64,000 nucleotides of DNA from Natrialba swarupiae (GCF_008245225.1 NZ_VTAW01000016.1:33399-97398), one strand, 5' to 3'; shown: positions 1 to 9,685, counted from the first letter of the stretch. Notes: generated by a model from the sequence alone, not told the origin. A program made the numbers and translations.

Positions 1-153
1 ATCGGTACCCGCGTCGGGAAGGGCTGTACCTCCGGCCACGGCGTCTGTGGCGTCGGCTCGGTCTCGAGTGCGTCGTTCGTCGGCGTCGCGACCTTTCTGT
101 TGATCGCGATCGGCACCGCACAACTCGTCCAGGCCGTGGGGGTGGTGCCGTGA
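1..153 (+). CDS. YeeE/YedE family membrane protein, 3' end only
   Basis: The window opens inside this gene and only the last 50 codons are visible. The fragment contains the motif [11 protein letters not shown] followed by one hydrophobic segment ([14 protein letters not shown]), as in YeeE/YedE (COG2391) proteins, a family linked to uptake of thiosulfate or related sulfur compounds. Its TGA stop at 151-153 overlaps the GTG start of the next gene, so the two halves are very probably cotranscribed and form one two-part transporter. The upstream start and the substrate cannot be seen. Confidence 0.8.
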   Translation: MGTRVGKGCTSGHGVCGVGSVSSASFVGVATFLLIAIGTAQLVQAVGVVP

Positions 154-617
154 GCGCCGACCACGAGCAACACCCGCTGTTTCTCCCGCTCGTGTTCGTC
201 GGCGGGCTGATCTTCGGCTTCGGTCTCGGGTTTAGTCACATGGCCCAACCCGAAGTCGTCCTGAGCTTCCTGCAGTTCCAGGATCTCGGCTTGCTGTTCG
301 TGATGTTCGGTGCCGCAATCGTCACCGGGATTACGTTCTTCGGCGTGAAACTCGTCCGAAACGACGCGCCGCTGACGGGCGCGACCTACGGCCGTCGACT
401 GAAGACCCTCGACAAGAACGTCGTCATCGGCGGCGGCATCTTCGGCGTCGGCTGGGGGCTCTCGGGGATCTGTCCCGGCGCTGCCTACGCCAGCCTCGGG
501 ATCGGGAACTACCCGATTCTCACCGGTATCGTCGGCATGTTCCTCGGCGCGTACATTCAGGGATTCTGGCGCTCGACGCGTGCGGACAGTTCGACGCCTG
601 CAACGACGGCGGACTGA
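150..617 (+). CDS. YeeE/YedE family membrane protein, second subunit
   Basis: This 155-residue protein has about four hydrophobic segments (near residues 9-30, 45-65, 90-110 and 120-140) and the conserved motif [12 protein letters not shown], with the cysteine that YeeE/YedE proteins use in sulfur-compound transport. The GTG start overlaps the stop of the preceding family member, and the length is that of the half-size subunits found in split systems. The C-terminus is short and polar, so the protein probably ends normally. The substrate is inferred from the family, thiosulfate or polysulfide being possible, and is not shown by the sequence. Confidence 0.85.
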   Translation: MSADHEQHPLFLPLVFVGGLIFGFGLGFSHMAQPEVVLSFLQFQDLGLLFVMFGAAIVTGITFFGVKLVRNDAPLTGATYGRRLKTLDKNVVIGGGIFGVGWGLSGICPGAAYASLGIGNYPILTGIVGMFLGAYIQGFWRSTRADSSTPATTAD

Positions 618-711
618 CGACGGCACCGACGCGTCCTCCTCGAGGGCGCGGAGTGTTGGGTGAGAGATACCTGGCCACAACGGTGATTACGATTCCTCGG
701 TATCGAGTCGT

Positions 712-879
712 ATGTCACAGCGAGTTATCTGCCCACACTGTTCGGAGTCGGTCGACGTCGACATCGATATGACCGTCACCGGGACGAGCAAAGCCGTTGG
801 ATCGCTGAAAGACGGGTTCGCGAGGTCGGCGAGTTGCTCGTCCTGTGGCGAGACGTTCAGCTGCAAGACGACGTGGTGA
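712..879 (+). CDS. Small zinc-finger protein, 55 residues
   Basis: This is a short open frame in the gap between the transporter and nth. It encodes two CxxC knuckles, CPHC near residues 7-10 and CSSC near 42-45, plus a further Cys at 51, a spacing suited to a small zinc ribbon. Haloarchaea carry many such proteins of 40-80 residues, often of unknown function. The reading frame is acidic and shows haloarchaeal codon use, which favours it over the longer frames on the opposite strand. Protein or nucleic-acid binding is plausible; no specific role can be assigned. Confidence 0.6.
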   Translation: MSQRVICPHCSESVDVDIDMTVTGTSKAVGSLKDGFARSASCSSCGETFSCKTTW

Positions 880-943
880 CAGCTGGTTTCCGGACGGTGA
901 ATCAGTACGTAGATTGGCGTCGAGTACGTAGTTTTCGTCACGC

Positions 944-1798
944 ATGAGCGACGATCGAGAGCCGTCGGTCAACATCAGCGGCGGCGAATCCGGCGGCGGC
1001 GTAGCCACCGAGTTCGATCCAGCAACCGCCGACACGCGAGCCGAACGGGTCGTCGACCGTCTGGGCGAACTGTACTGGCAGAAAACGTACGGGGGGCAAG
1101 ACGCCTTTACCTGTCTCGTCCGGACCATCCTGAGCCAGAACACGAGCGATGTCGCGAGCCAACCGGCCCACGACGCGCTCATCAAGCGCTACGGCGGCGA
1201 ATCGAGCACAGACGCGGTAGACGCCGACGAGGACCGGGAGGATGGGGCCGACCTCGCGACGTCGCTTTCGAACGCCGACCGCACCGAACTCGCGGAGACG
1301 ATCAGTTCGGCCGGCCTCTACAACCAAAAATCGGAGGTCATCATCGCGGCGGCCGAGTGGGTACTCGAGGAGTTCGGGTCGGCCCGCGCGTTCGATGCCT
1401 TTGTCACGGACGAGTCTCCGGCGGCGGTCCGCGAGAGTCTCCTCTCCGTGACCGGCGTCGGCCCGAAGACCGCTGATTGCGTCCTCCTCTTTGCTGGTGG
1501 CCGGGCCGGCGTCTTCCCCGTCGATACGCACGTCCACCGGATCTACCGCCGTATGGGTGTCGCTCCGCCAGACGCCGACCACGAGGTGGTACGGGCCGCC
1601 CTCGAGCGCGAGGTGCCTGCCGAGAAGTGTGGCTTCGGCCACACGGCGACGATCCAGTTCGGCCGTGAGTACTGTACGGCGCGAAAGCCGGCGTGTCTCG
1701 AGGACCCCGACGCCTGTCCGATGGGCGACGTCTGCGATCAGGTCGGCGTCTATCCCGAAACTGGTGACGTGATCGACCCGGTCGAAGCGGTCGAGTGA
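944..1798 (+). CDS. nth: Endonuclease III (DNA glycosylase/AP lyase)
   Basis: This enzyme removes oxidised pyrimidines and cleaves abasic sites in base excision repair. The helix-hairpin-helix motif SVTGVGPKTADCVL carries the catalytic lysine, and the catalytic aspartate follows in FPVDTHVHRI. A C-terminal cluster of four cysteines (CTARKPAC, then DAC and DVC) matches the [4Fe-4S] loop, with a few extra residues between the second and third cysteines. At 284 residues it is longer than the E. coli enzyme because of an acidic N-terminus and an acidic insert near residues 80-105, which is typical of halophiles. It stands alone and faces fttA. Confidence 0.93.
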   Translation: MSDDREPSVNISGGESGGGVATEFDPATADTRAERVVDRLGELYWQKTYGGQDAFTCLVRTILSQNTSDVASQPAHDALIKRYGGESSTDAVDADEDREDGADLATSLSNADRTELAETISSAGLYNQKSEVIIAAAEWVLEEFGSARAFDAFVTDESPAAVRESLLSVTGVGPKTADCVLLFAGGRAGVFPVDTHVHRIYRRMGVAPPDADHEVVRAALEREVPAEKCGFGHTATIQFGREYCTARKPACLEDPDACPMGDVCDQVGVYPETGDVIDPVEAVE

Positions 1799-1874
1799 TC
1801 GACCTGGACGACAGGGAATCGAAGTTCGAGTGCGTGGGACGGACTCGAGTTGTGAGCGGAGAGCGAAGACGAAA

Positions 1875-3809
1875 CTACAGGAAGCGAAACGTCTCTAAGT
1901 TCTTCGGCGCGAACGTCCGCATGTTGTAGTCGTGGTACAACGCCGAGGAGAGGTCCTGTACGGAGCGTTCGTCGCCGTGAACACAGAGCACCTTCTCGGG
2001 ACGTGGATTCATCGTCTTGACGAAGTTCTCGAGGCCGGCACGGTCGGCGTGACCGGAGAAACCGTCGACAGTTTCGACGGTGACGTTGAGATCGAGGGTG
2101 CCGCGGCCGCCGCCGTTGCCCATTGCGCCGACTTCGCTGGTCGGGATTTCGTCCCAGCCGGTCTGGATGCGCCGGCCGAGGGTTCCCTGTGCCTGGTAGC
2201 CGACGAAGACGAGCGTCGAATCCGGGTCGGGGCCGATGTGAGAGAGCCAGGACATGATCGGACCGCCGGTGACCATCCCCGAGGTGGAGAGGATGATACA
2301 CGGCTCGCCGTCGGCGACGTCCTGTCGTTCCTCCTCGCCGCCGTCGATGTGGTTGAACTCCTCTGCGAGGAACGGATTCTCGTCCTCGTGGAAGATTCGG
2401 TCCCGGAGATCGTCGCGCAGGTACTCGGGATAGGTCGTGTGAATTGCGGTCGCCTCCCAGATCATGCCGTCTAAGTGAACCGGCATCGACGGGATGTCGC
2501 CGCTTCGCATCGCCTCCTCTAAGACGAGCATGATCTCCTGAGAGCGGCCGACGGCGAACGCCGGAATAAGGACCTTGCCCCCTTTCTCGTGGGCCTCCCG
2601 GATGACTTCCTTTAGCTTCTCCTCGGAGTCTTTCTGGTCGGTCTGGTAGTCGTTGCGACCGCCGTAGGTCGACTCGAGGACGAGCGTCTCCACGCGCGGG
2701 AAGTCGTTGACTGCGCCGTTGAACAGGCGGGTGTCCTTGTAGTGGATGTCGCCGGAGAACGCGACGTTGTAGAGGCCGTCGCCGATGTGGAAGTGGCTCA
2801 CGGCCGACCCGAGGATGTGACCCGCATTGTGGAACGTGAGTTTGACGTCCGGCGCGATGTCGGTGACGTCGCCGTACTCGAGCGGAATGCAGTGTTTGAT
2901 CGCTTCGCGAACCTGTTCGGACTCGTAGGGTGGGGATCGCCCTTCCTTGGCCGCGACGTCGAGGTAGTCGAGCGTGAGCAGGCCCATCAGGTCCCGCGTC
3001 GGCTCGGTACAGTAGATCGGGCCGTCGTAGCCGTACTTGAACAGAAGCGGGATCAGCGCGGAGTGGTCGAGGTGGGCGTGGGTGAGGACGACCGCGTCGA
3101 TGTTCTGCGGGCCGGCGCCCAGTGCTTCGGGGGCGTGGAGGTAGGGGACCTCACCCTCTGCTCCGGGCTTGTCGCCACAGTCGATGAGGATGCGCGTCTC
3201 CGGCGTCGAGAGGATAAACGACGCACGCCCAACCTCCCGACAGCAACCGAGCGTCGAGATGCGAACGTACTCGTCGTCGGACATTTCTTCGCGGTGGATC
3301 TGCCGGCCGACGCGCTCTAAAATGTCGCGGCGCTCGTCGCGTTCTTGCTTGAGAAAGCTCCGGACGTTCGAGACGGTCGAGGACTCGATAGGCGGCGTCC
3401 GGACGACTTCGGGCGTCCACCCGACGTTCTTGGTGATGTCCCGGAGGGTCGAGCCGTGTCGGCCGATCACCATACCCGGCTTCTCGGCTTCGATGACGAC
3501 CTCGCCGGTGTCGGCGTGGAAATCGAGATCCGAAACGCCGGCCTCCTCGGGAACGACGTCCATGATCTCCTGTCGGGCGTGCTCGGGTCGAGAGAGAACG
3601 CTCGGATCGGGGCGGACAGTGATCCGCTTTCGGAGTTTACTCGCGAGCTTTCGAATGAGATCACCCTGCTGGGCGAACTTCTTCGGATCGCGCGTGTAGA
3701 CGACCAGTTCCGGCCCTTCGTACTTCACCGAGGAGACCGAGATATCGCTCGGTAACTCACTCGTGATCTCTGCTTGCAAATCGTCGAGTTGCTGCTCTAC
3801 AGTGCTCAT
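1875..3809 (-). CDS. fttA: FttA/aCPSF1, beta-CASP ribonuclease and transcription terminator
   Basis: FttA is the archaeal CPSF73-like nuclease that cleaves nascent RNA at U-rich 3' ends and terminates transcription. The order is an N-terminal KH-type region (residues 1-150, with GMVIGRHGSTLRDI as the KH GxxG loop), a metallo-beta-lactamase core with LTHAHLDHS as the HxHxDH metal motif, a beta-CASP insert, and a C-terminal metal-binding part with FSGHADRAGL and CVHGDE. The length of 644 fits the KH-containing aCPSF1 group; the two shorter archaeal paralogues lack KH domains. The ATG at 3809 begins the KH region directly, so no extension is needed. The gene is monocistronic and convergent with nth. 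Confidence 0.93.
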   Translation of the reverse strand: MSTVEQQLDDLQAEITSELPSDISVSSVKYEGPELVVYTRDPKKFAQQGDLIRKLASKLRKRITVRPDPSVLSRPEHARQEIMDVVPEEAGVSDLDFHADTGEVVIEAEKPGMVIGRHGSTLRDITKNVGWTPEVVRTPPIESSTVSNVRSFLKQERDERRDILERVGRQIHREEMSDDEYVRISTLGCCREVGRASFILSTPETRILIDCGDKPGAEGEVPYLHAPEALGAGPQNIDAVVLTHAHLDHSALIPLLFKYGYDGPIYCTEPTRDLMGLLTLDYLDVAAKEGRSPPYESEQVREAIKHCIPLEYGDVTDIAPDVKLTFHNAGHILGSAVSHFHIGDGLYNVAFSGDIHYKDTRLFNGAVNDFPRVETLVLESTYGGRNDYQTDQKDSEEKLKEVIREAHEKGGKVLIPAFAVGRSQEIMLVLEEAMRSGDIPSMPVHLDGMIWEATAIHTTYPEYLRDDLRDRIFHEDENPFLAEEFNHIDGGEEERQDVADGEPCIILSTSGMVTGGPIMSWLSHIGPDPDSTLVFVGYQAQGTLGRRIQTGWDEIPTSEVGAMGNGGGRGTLDLNVTVETVDGFSGHADRAGLENFVKTMNPRPEKVLCVHGDERSVQDLSSALYHDYNMRTFAPKNLETFRFL

Positions 3810-4010
3810 AATCGCCAGATTCGGCTTGCGTGAACTCGCCGACGGGGAACGATTTCTTCGAGAGAGCGACGGGGAGAGACGACGCAGGACGTCTTCTCTT
3901 TCGGATCATCCGTGTCGCTCCGTGTCGTGACGAATACGCTCCCAGGTCGGTGTCCTGGTTCGTGCGGGAAGATTCCAGGGAGAACCCGCTTACCTGACGG
4001 TATTCCTCGC

Positions 4011-4020
4011 GTTGTATAAA
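4011..4020 (+). promoter_or_regulatory. TATA box for the gene at 4063
   Basis: The sequence TTGTATAAAA lies 43 bases before the ATG at 4063. A start site about 25 bases downstream would leave a leader of roughly 20 bases. It supports choosing the internal ATG over a longer frame whose start lies within this TATA box. Confidence 0.5.
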
Positions 4021-4062
4021 AGCCTTCGCAAAGCCCAGGGGACTCGAGGCCGAACACGACGT

Positions 4063-4554
4063 ATGAACCTGACTCGAGAGCGCGTCGCGACCGAACGGGA
4101 CTGGGTGCGAGACCACGCCAACGTCGTCGTTCCGATCGTAAACGACGTTCGTGAGGACCTGGGGCGGGTGTTCGAGGTCGACGTCGATCCCGTCACCCAA
4201 TCACAGTACCGGAGGGAGGTCGATATCGTCTTCGCCGACGGCGACCTGGCGGTCAACGTCGCCGCGATGGTTGCTATTCTCCGCGACCTCGACGTCGAGG
4301 ACGACTATCCCGGATTCGTCGTCGACGAACTGCTCGGCCGAGAACTCGCGGCGACGATCGCCGGCACGCAGCCGCTGCGGACGCTCGGCGAAGCGACGTT
4401 TCACTACGCAGATCTCCAGGTACACGGCGGCCCCGACGAAAACGCGGGCGTCGACGATCTCGAGGCGGCGCTCGCCGCTGGGTTCCAGGAACGGATTCCC
4501 GGCTGGGACTGGACGGAACGCGAGAGTCCGTTCGGCGTCGATCCCGAGGCCTAA
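4063..4554 (+). CDS. Conserved haloarchaeal protein of unknown function
   Basis: This is a 163-residue soluble acidic protein with no signal peptide or membrane segment. A mixed alpha/beta pattern is suggested by the alternating segments VDIVFADGDLAVNVAAMVAIL and FVVDELLGRELAATIAG. No catalytic motif or metal cluster is recognised. The chosen start, MNLTRERV, follows a TATA box at 4011; an upstream in-frame start at 4012 would overlap that box. The gene is divergent from fttA across about 250 bases, so they may share a control region. The function is unknown. Confidence 0.75.
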   Translation: MNLTRERVATERDWVRDHANVVVPIVNDVREDLGRVFEVDVDPVTQSQYRREVDIVFADGDLAVNVAAMVAILRDLDVEDDYPGFVVDELLGRELAATIAGTQPLRTLGEATFHYADLQVHGGPDENAGVDDLEAALAAGFQERIPGWDWTERESPFGVDPEA

Positions 4555-4592
4555 CCCGCAGTCGCCTCCGATCGTCTCACGTCGGGCAGCCG

Positions 4593-5171
4593 TTACTCGT
4601 CGTCCTCGCTCGCCTGCTCTTCGAGTTGTTCCTCGATCTCCTCGAGTTGGTCTTCGTCGATCTCCTCGCCCTCGGGCTGTTGCTGTTGTTGTTGCTGGAG
4701 AATCTGGTCGTAGAGTCCCGTCTGTCCGAGCACGGAAATATCGCCGCTTCGGAGCGCGTCGACGAGGACGTCCGCCGAGCCGTCGACGAGGTAGAGTCCC
4801 GATCCATCCTCGGTCTCCTCGATGCGGAGGTCCGTGTCGTCTTCCGAGTCGACGCGCGTTTCGAACTCGTCGATCGCTTCCTCGTGGAGTTCGTTCTGCC
4901 GTTGCATCGCTTCCTCCTGGGAGAGTTCGCCCGTCATAACCTCCTCTTGGAGCTCTTGCATGTCGTCCATCTCCGGTTCGGCGATCGCAGTGAGCACGTC
5001 TCCCTGTTCGTCGTCGCTACCATGAGCGTCTTGCTGGTCACCGGACCCATCGGCCCCCGGTTCGCTCTCGACGCTCTCGGACGAATCGAGGTCCGAACAA
5101 CCCGCGACAGACGCGATAGCGCCTGCACCGGCAATCTGAAGCACTCGACGGCGGTCGTGGAGGTTCGTCAT
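4593..5171 (-). CDS. Tat-exported lipoprotein, acidic with a polyglutamine run
   Basis: The N-terminus reads DRRRVLQIAGAGAIASVAGC, a twin-arginine signal followed by a lipobox with Cys25, so the product is probably exported folded and anchored to the outer face of the membrane by lipid. The mature part (about 165 residues) is very acidic and mostly helical, contains seven consecutive glutamines near residue 160, and ends in an EEIEEQLEEQ heptad-like helix. No enzymatic domain is visible. Similar lipoproteins of unknown function are common in haloarchaea. It is convergent with the gene at 4063. Confidence 0.8.
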   Translation of the reverse strand: MTNLHDRRRVLQIAGAGAIASVAGCSDLDSSESVESEPGADGSGDQQDAHGSDDEQGDVLTAIAEPEMDDMQELQEEVMTGELSQEEAMQRQNELHEEAIDEFETRVDSEDDTDLRIEETEDGSGLYLVDGSADVLVDALRSGDISVLGQTGLYDQILQQQQQQQPEGEEIDEDQLEEIEEQLEEQASEDDE

Positions 5172-5281
5172 GATGTACTAGCGCGCAGAGCGGACGACAG
5201 GTAAGGGTTTAGGTATCGATCACACTGGAGAACTATCACGTCCCGCATCCCTTTTTACTGACTGGTGGCTATCGGGTCTCA

Positions 5282-6034
5282 GTGACGACCGACCGAGCAG
5301 CTGTGACGTCCCTCGAGGAGCCCAGCCCAGACGCCACTCGAGACGCGATCGCCGACGGGATCGACCGTGGTGCACTCGTTACCGTCTTCGGGAGATGTAC
5401 CGTCGATTACGAGGGGCGAGCTTCGAGTCGGCTCGGGGCGGGCGATCGGCTCATACTGTGCAAACCCGACGGCGCAACGCTCGTCCACACCGACGAAGGC
5501 CAACAGCCGGTCAACTGGCAGCCACCGGGCTGTGAGCAGGAGGTGTACTGTGACGGTGGCGACGTCGTCCTCGAGAGCGCCCGGTCGACCCCCGAGGAGC
5601 GCTTGCTCGTCCGGTTTCGAGACGTCCTGCAGGTCTCGGCGTTCGCCGGCTCCGACGAGACCGAACTCACGCTTTCGGGGACCGAAGCGGACCTCCGACA
5701 GCGGATTCTCGACGAGCCAAGCCTCCTCGAGCCGGAGTTCCGGCCGCTGGCGACCGAACGCGACACGTCCGCCGGTGCCGTCGACATCTACGGCGAGGAC
5801 GCGGCGGGACGGGCCGTCGTCGTCGAACTCAAGCGCCGCCGCGTCGGCCCCGACGCCGTGAGCCAGCTTCGTCGGTACGTCGACGCGCTCGCGGGTGACC
5901 TGCACGCCGACGTCGCTGTCCGGGGCATCCTCGTCGCACCCTCCGTCACCGACAGAGCCGACCGACTGCTCTCCGAACACGGCCTCGAGTTCGTCTCGCT
6001 CGAGCCAACTCCCGAGACGGGCTGCGATGACTGA
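5282..6034 (+). CDS. nucS: Endonuclease NucS (EndoMS mismatch endonuclease)
   Basis: NucS/EndoMS cuts both strands at mismatched base pairs and acts with the PCNA clamp; it also cleaves branched DNA ends. The 250-residue protein has the N-terminal DNA-binding beta domain (VNWQPPGC near residues 80-88) and a RecB-like nuclease domain with GAVDIYGED and VVVELKRRR, the latter carrying the E-x-K catalytic pair. The first codon is GTG. The TGA stop at 6032-6034 is formed by the first bases of a dispersed repeat. The gene faces mutS, a second mismatch-repair gene, 315 bases away, which is functionally suggestive. Confidence 0.93.
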   Translation: MTTDRAAVTSLEEPSPDATRDAIADGIDRGALVTVFGRCTVDYEGRASSRLGAGDRLILCKPDGATLVHTDEGQQPVNWQPPGCEQEVYCDGGDVVLESARSTPEERLLVRFRDVLQVSAFAGSDETELTLSGTEADLRQRILDEPSLLEPEFRPLATERDTSAGAVDIYGEDAAGRAVVVELKRRRVGPDAVSQLRRYVDALAGDLHADVAVRGILVAPSVTDRADRLLSEHGLEFVSLEPTPETGCDD

Positions 6035-6104
6035 TACGGGTTCCTGTCTCGATGTCCCAGCCCACCCGCTGTCCGGGTCGCGGGTGCGCCGAAACTGACT
6101 CGAG
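6032..6104. repeat. Dispersed palindromic repeat, copy A
   Basis: The copy begins TGATACGGGTTCCTGTC and contains a stem CACCCGC/GCGGGTG (6063-6069 and 6080-6086) with a 10-base loop. Read by eye, about 60 bases align well with the copy at 34067-34150, including CTGTCTCGATG against CTGTCCCGATG and AACTGACT near the end. The leading TGA serves as the nucS stop codon. Confidence 0.65.
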
Positions 6105-6348
6105 CGAACCACCGCCGGTGACGTCGACTCCCGGCGACGAGGCCGTACCGCTGGGCGTCAAACTGTGCTGTGCGGTCGGGGTTCTCGTCGGGTTCGATCA
6201 GGTGCCGTATACGTTCGCGGTGGCGACCATGCGGTAGGACCCGCCATCGTCTGTTTCGTGCTGTTGGCGTATCCCAAAACCGTCGAACACGTGTTCGAAG
6301 ACGCGCGCGGTAAAGCGCTGATACGGACCACTGCCCGTCCGTTCCAGA
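6105..6348 (-). other. Intergenic stretch with a coding-like remnant on the minus strand
   Basis: There is no complete gene between nucS and mutS. On the minus strand, roughly 6330 down to a stop at 6198, one frame reads RFTARVFEHVFDGFGIRQQ and continues to SYRMVATANVYGT before TGA. Its composition looks like real protein, but there is no ATG; the only in-frame start is a GTG within EHVFD, which would leave under 35 residues. It could be the end of a decayed gene cut by the repeat-like sequence at 6321 (TGATACGG). I do not recognise the family. Confidence 0.3.
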
Positions 6349-9123
6349 CTACTCCTCGAGCATGCGCTTCAATCGATCCAGTTCGGTCAGCGCCTCGACT
6401 GGCGTGAGATGGCCCAGATCGAGTGCCCGTAGCTCGGCAGCGATATCGGTCGGGTCGTCCCCACCGTCCGCCGTAGCGGGCGACGGACCGCCTGCAGCCG
6501 CCGGATCTCGTCCCGTGTGTACACGTTCGAATTCGTCGATATCTCGAGCGGTCCCCGTTGTGTCGGCCGCACTTGCTGTCCCGTCGACCAGTTCCCGGGA
6601 GCGCTCGACGACCGTCTCGGGAACTCCTGCAGCCGTCGCAACCTCGATGCCGTACGAACCGGTTGCCGCGCCCGAGGCGATCTCGTGGTGAAAGACGACC
6701 TCGTCGTCGACTCCCTCGACCTCGAAGTGGAGCGGAAACGCCGCCTGGAGGTCGTCGGCGAGTTCCGTCAGCGGGTGGTGGTGAGTCGCGAACAGCGTCG
6801 TCGCGCCGACCTCGTCGTGGACGTGTTCGGTGATCGCCCGTGCGATAGCGAGGCCGTCCGCGGTGGACGTTCCCCGACCCACCTCGTCCAGCAAGACGAG
6901 CGAGCGCTCGTCGGCCTCGCGCAGGATCGTCGCGAGTTCGTCCATCTCGACCATGAACGTCGATCGACCGCCCGCGATGTCGTCGCTCGCGCCCACGCGA
7001 GTGAAGATGCGATCGACCGGCGTGATCCTCGCCGACTGCGCGGGGACGAAACTGCCGACCTGCGCGAGGAGGACGATCTGGGCGACCTGACGCATGTACG
7101 TCGACTTTCCTGACATGTTGGGGCCGGTGATGATCGCGAGCCGCCGGCCGTCGTCGAAGCGCGCGTCGTTCGGGACGAACGACTCCTGGGTGCGCTCGAC
7201 GACGGGGTGGCGACCGCCCTCGATGTCGATTTCGAGGCCGCTTCGACGGTCGGTATCCGTTATCTCCGGCCGACAGTAGTCGTACTCCGCGGCGGCGGTC
7301 GCGAGCGCGACGACGGCGTCGAGGGTTGCGACCGCGTTGGCCAGCGCTTGGACGCGCTCGACCTCGTCGGCGACGTCTCGACGAACCTCACAGAAGAGGT
7401 CGTACTCGCGTTCGTCCGCACGCTCTTCTGCGCCGACGATCTCGTCCTCGCGGCGTTTGAGCTCCGGCGTGACGAACCGTTCGGAGTTCTTGAGCGTCTG
7501 TCGGCGCTCGTAGTCGTCGGGGACCGACTCGAGGTTGGGGTTGGTCACCTCGATGTAGTAGCCATGAACCGAGTTGTAGCCGACCTTCAGCGAGTCGATT
7601 CCGGTTCGCTCGCGTTCGCGCTCCTCCAGGTCTTCGATCCACTGTTTGCCGTCGCGGGCGGTCGCCCGCAACTCGTCGAGGCCGTCGTCGTAGCCGTCGG
7701 CGATAATGTCGCCCTCGGTGATCTCGATCGGCGGATTCTCGACGATCGCCTCGTCGATCGCCTCGCGGACATCGACCAACGGATCGAGCTCGTCGTGGAG
7801 TCGCTGGAGCCGATCGCAGTCGGCGTCGACGAGGCGCTGGCGAATCTCGGGGACGACCGCCAGGGTGGCTCGCAACGAACGCAGATCCCGGGCGTTCGCC
7901 CGCTCGCGCGAGATTCGTCCGATCAGTCGCTCCAAGTCGTAGACGTCCCGGAGATGATCGTGCAGTTCTTCTCGAGTTTGGACCGCGCCGGTGAGTTCCT
8001 CGACGGCGTCGAGTCGCGACTCGATGCGGTCGGGCTCGAGCAGCGGTCGGCGGAGCCAGTCGCGCAGCGTTCGACCGCCGAGCGCACTCGCGGTCTCGTC
8101 GAGGACGCCGACGAGCGTCGCGTCGTCGCGGCCGTGGACGGCCCGCGGCTCGAACAACTCGAGACTGCGCAGGGCGACCGCATCCAACAGAAGATACTCG
8201 CGGGGATCGTACCGCGTGAGGTGGGTGAGATACTCGAGCCGACTGCGTTCGTCGGGGTCGGCCGGCTCGGTGACGGGTGCGGCCTCGTCGTCGCTCCCGG
8301 CGCTTGCGGCGTGTTCGCCGCCGCGGACGTACTCCGCGTACGCAAGGAGCGCGCCACAGGCGCGGATTTCGGCGTCCTCCGCGAGCAACGCGTCGGGGTG
8401 GCCGTAGTACCGCGAGAGGAGGGAAGCGGCGCGCTCGCGGTCGAACGCTGCGGCGTCGAACGGCGTGACCATACACTCCTCGGGGAGGACGTCCCGCGGC
8501 GCGTTCGGGCCGAGGACGGCCTCTGCAGGGTCGAACCGACTGACCTCGTCCGCGATGGCGTCCGGGGAGCGCGAACTGGTCGCGAGGAAGTCGCCGGTCG
8601 AGACGTCGAGCAACGCGAGCGCGAGCGTCTCGGTCCCGCCGGTTCGCGAGCCGTCTCCCACTCGAGGGGCCGGCGACTCGCCGTTGCCGTGAGCGACCGC
8701 CGCGACGAAGTTGTTATCGTCGCTTGCGAGGAGTTCGTCCTCGGTGAGCGTTCCGGGGGTGATAACGCGTGTGACCGCGCGGTCGACGACGCCCGAGGTT
8801 TCGCCGGGTTCCTCGACCTGGTCTGCAACGGCGACCCGGTAGCCCGCCTCGAGCAGCGTCTCGATGTACGACTCCGCGTTGTCGATCGGGATCCCGGACA
8901 TGGGGTACTCGCCGGTGCTGTCCTCGCGGCTGGTGAGGGTGATCTCGAGCAGCCGCGCGGTCCGCTCGGCGGCGCCACAGAACGTCTCGTAGAAGTCGCC
9001 GACCTGAAAGAGCACGAGCGCGTCGTCGTACCGGGCACAGAGGTCGTGATACTGACGCATCATCGGCGTCAACTCGTCTCGTTTCTCGGCCATCTCTTCG
9101 GGAGGGCCAAGCGCCGGATCCAT
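6349..9123 (-). CDS. mutS: DNA mismatch repair protein MutS
   Basis: MutS1 binds mismatches and small loops and triggers repair through its ATPase. The 924-residue protein has the N-terminal mismatch-reading motif GDFYETF, connector, core and clamp regions, and a C-terminal ATPase with Walker [22 protein letters not shown] and [10 protein letters not shown]. It ends in the short helical tail typical of MutS1. The start [11 protein letters not shown] at 9123 is preferred because the 144 in-frame residues upstream are basic and unlike haloarchaeal protein; they lie opposite the gene at 9238. It faces nucS. No mutL is in the window. Confidence 0.95.
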   Translation of the reverse strand: MDPALGPPEEMAEKRDELTPMMRQYHDLCARYDDALVLFQVGDFYETFCGAAERTARLLEITLTSREDSTGEYPMSGIPIDNAESYIETLLEAGYRVAVADQVEEPGETSGVVDRAVTRVITPGTLTEDELLASDDNNFVAAVAHGNGESPAPRVGDGSRTGGTETLALALLDVSTGDFLATSSRSPDAIADEVSRFDPAEAVLGPNAPRDVLPEECMVTPFDAAAFDRERAASLLSRYYGHPDALLAEDAEIRACGALLAYAEYVRGGEHAASAGSDDEAAPVTEPADPDERSRLEYLTHLTRYDPREYLLLDAVALRSLELFEPRAVHGRDDATLVGVLDETASALGGRTLRDWLRRPLLEPDRIESRLDAVEELTGAVQTREELHDHLRDVYDLERLIGRISRERANARDLRSLRATLAVVPEIRQRLVDADCDRLQRLHDELDPLVDVREAIDEAIVENPPIEITEGDIIADGYDDGLDELRATARDGKQWIEDLEERERERTGIDSLKVGYNSVHGYYIEVTNPNLESVPDDYERRQTLKNSERFVTPELKRREDEIVGAEERADEREYDLFCEVRRDVADEVERVQALANAVATLDAVVALATAAAEYDYCRPEITDTDRRSGLEIDIEGGRHPVVERTQESFVPNDARFDDGRRLAIITGPNMSGKSTYMRQVAQIVLLAQVGSFVPAQSARITPVDRIFTRVGASDDIAGGRSTFMVEMDELATILREADERSLVLLDEVGRGTSTADGLAIARAITEHVHDEVGATTLFATHHHPLTELADDLQAAFPLHFEVEGVDDEVVFHHEIASGAATGSYGIEVATAAGVPETVVERSRELVDGTASAADTTGTARDIDEFERVHTGRDPAAAGGPSPATADGGDDPTDIAAELRALDLGHLTPVEALTELDRLKRMLEE

Positions 9124-9237
9124 ACCCGAATGCCGCCGCCCGACGGGGAAATAGCTTGCTGGATCGGGCGAGGCTGTCGAGACGGCGGCCGCCCACGAGG
9201 AGTAATCCTTTTGCACCCACCACACCCACCATCGGGC

Positions 9238-9561
9238 ATGAGCGACTGGCCACACGATCCCGACGGGGAGGAGGGCAGCGAGGGGATGCGCAAGTACGAT
9301 ATGGCGATCATCGCCAAGAAGGTCGACGACGAGGAGGACTTTCCCCTCGAGCGCGACGAATTCGTCGCCGAACACGGCGACGACCCGATCCGGATCAACT
9401 ACGAGACGGTCGTCTCGATGCGCGACATCTTCGAGTACGTCGAGCCGGCGGAGTTCGAGACGATCACGGACATGCACAAGGCCGTCGGTGCGGCCATGCG
9501 CGAAGGGAACTTCTGGGAGTACCACCCAACGGGTGTGAACCCGGAGAAGAAACACGCCTGA
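9238..9561 (+). CDS. DUF5785 family protein
   Basis: This is a small acidic protein of 107 residues beginning [13 protein letters not shown], with the conserved middle [18 protein letters not shown] and the tail [16 protein letters not shown]. It matches a haloarchaea-specific family (DUF5785) of unknown function; there is no signal peptide, membrane segment or metal motif. It is divergent from mutS with 114 bases between the starts. The TGA stop at 9559-9561 is supplied by the first bases of a dispersed repeat, as at nucS. A long open frame that runs through this gene from inside mutS is an artefact. Confidence 0.85.
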   Translation: MSDWPHDPDGEEGSEGMRKYDMAIIAKKVDDEEDFPLERDEFVAEHGDDPIRINYETVVSMRDIFEYVEPAEFETITDMHKAVGAAMREGNFWEYHPTGVNPEKKHA

Positions 9562-9612
9562 TACGGATTGCTGTCTCGTTCTTCCGGAGTTGCCGGACAG
9601 GACACCGTATGC
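9559..9612. repeat. Dispersed palindromic repeat, copy B
   Basis: The left arm TGATACGGATTGCTGTC (9559-9575) is mirrored by a right arm GACAGGACACCGTAT (9596-9610), which reads ATACGGTGTCCTGTC on the other strand. An inner TTCCGGAGTTGCCGGA gives a second small palindrome. The leading TGA is the stop codon of the DUF5785 gene. Confidence 0.6.
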
Positions 9613-9685
9613 GCCCCGAGTTCTTGGCGATCACCCGTTGGACTCGTGTCGACACACGACCGTCACGAATCTGGATTACGTATCA

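Noticed and set aside
687..1185. Minus-strand frames between the transporter and nth
   Set aside because: Their products are Cys/Ser/Arg-rich shadows of the zinc-finger gene at 712 and of nth.
4012..4062. Longer N-terminus for the protein at 4063
   Set aside because: The upstream start lies within the TATA box at 4011-4020, and the added residues are basic and not protein-like for a halophile.
9124..9555. N-terminal extension of MutS by 144 residues
   Set aside because: The segment is basic and Trp/Arg-rich, overlaps the DUF5785 gene on the other strand and precedes a normal MutS start at 9123.
7207..9561. A 784-codon plus-strand frame through mutS into the DUF5785 gene
   Set aside because: Only the last 107 codons (9238-9561) are real; the rest is the opposite strand of mutS and has the wrong composition.
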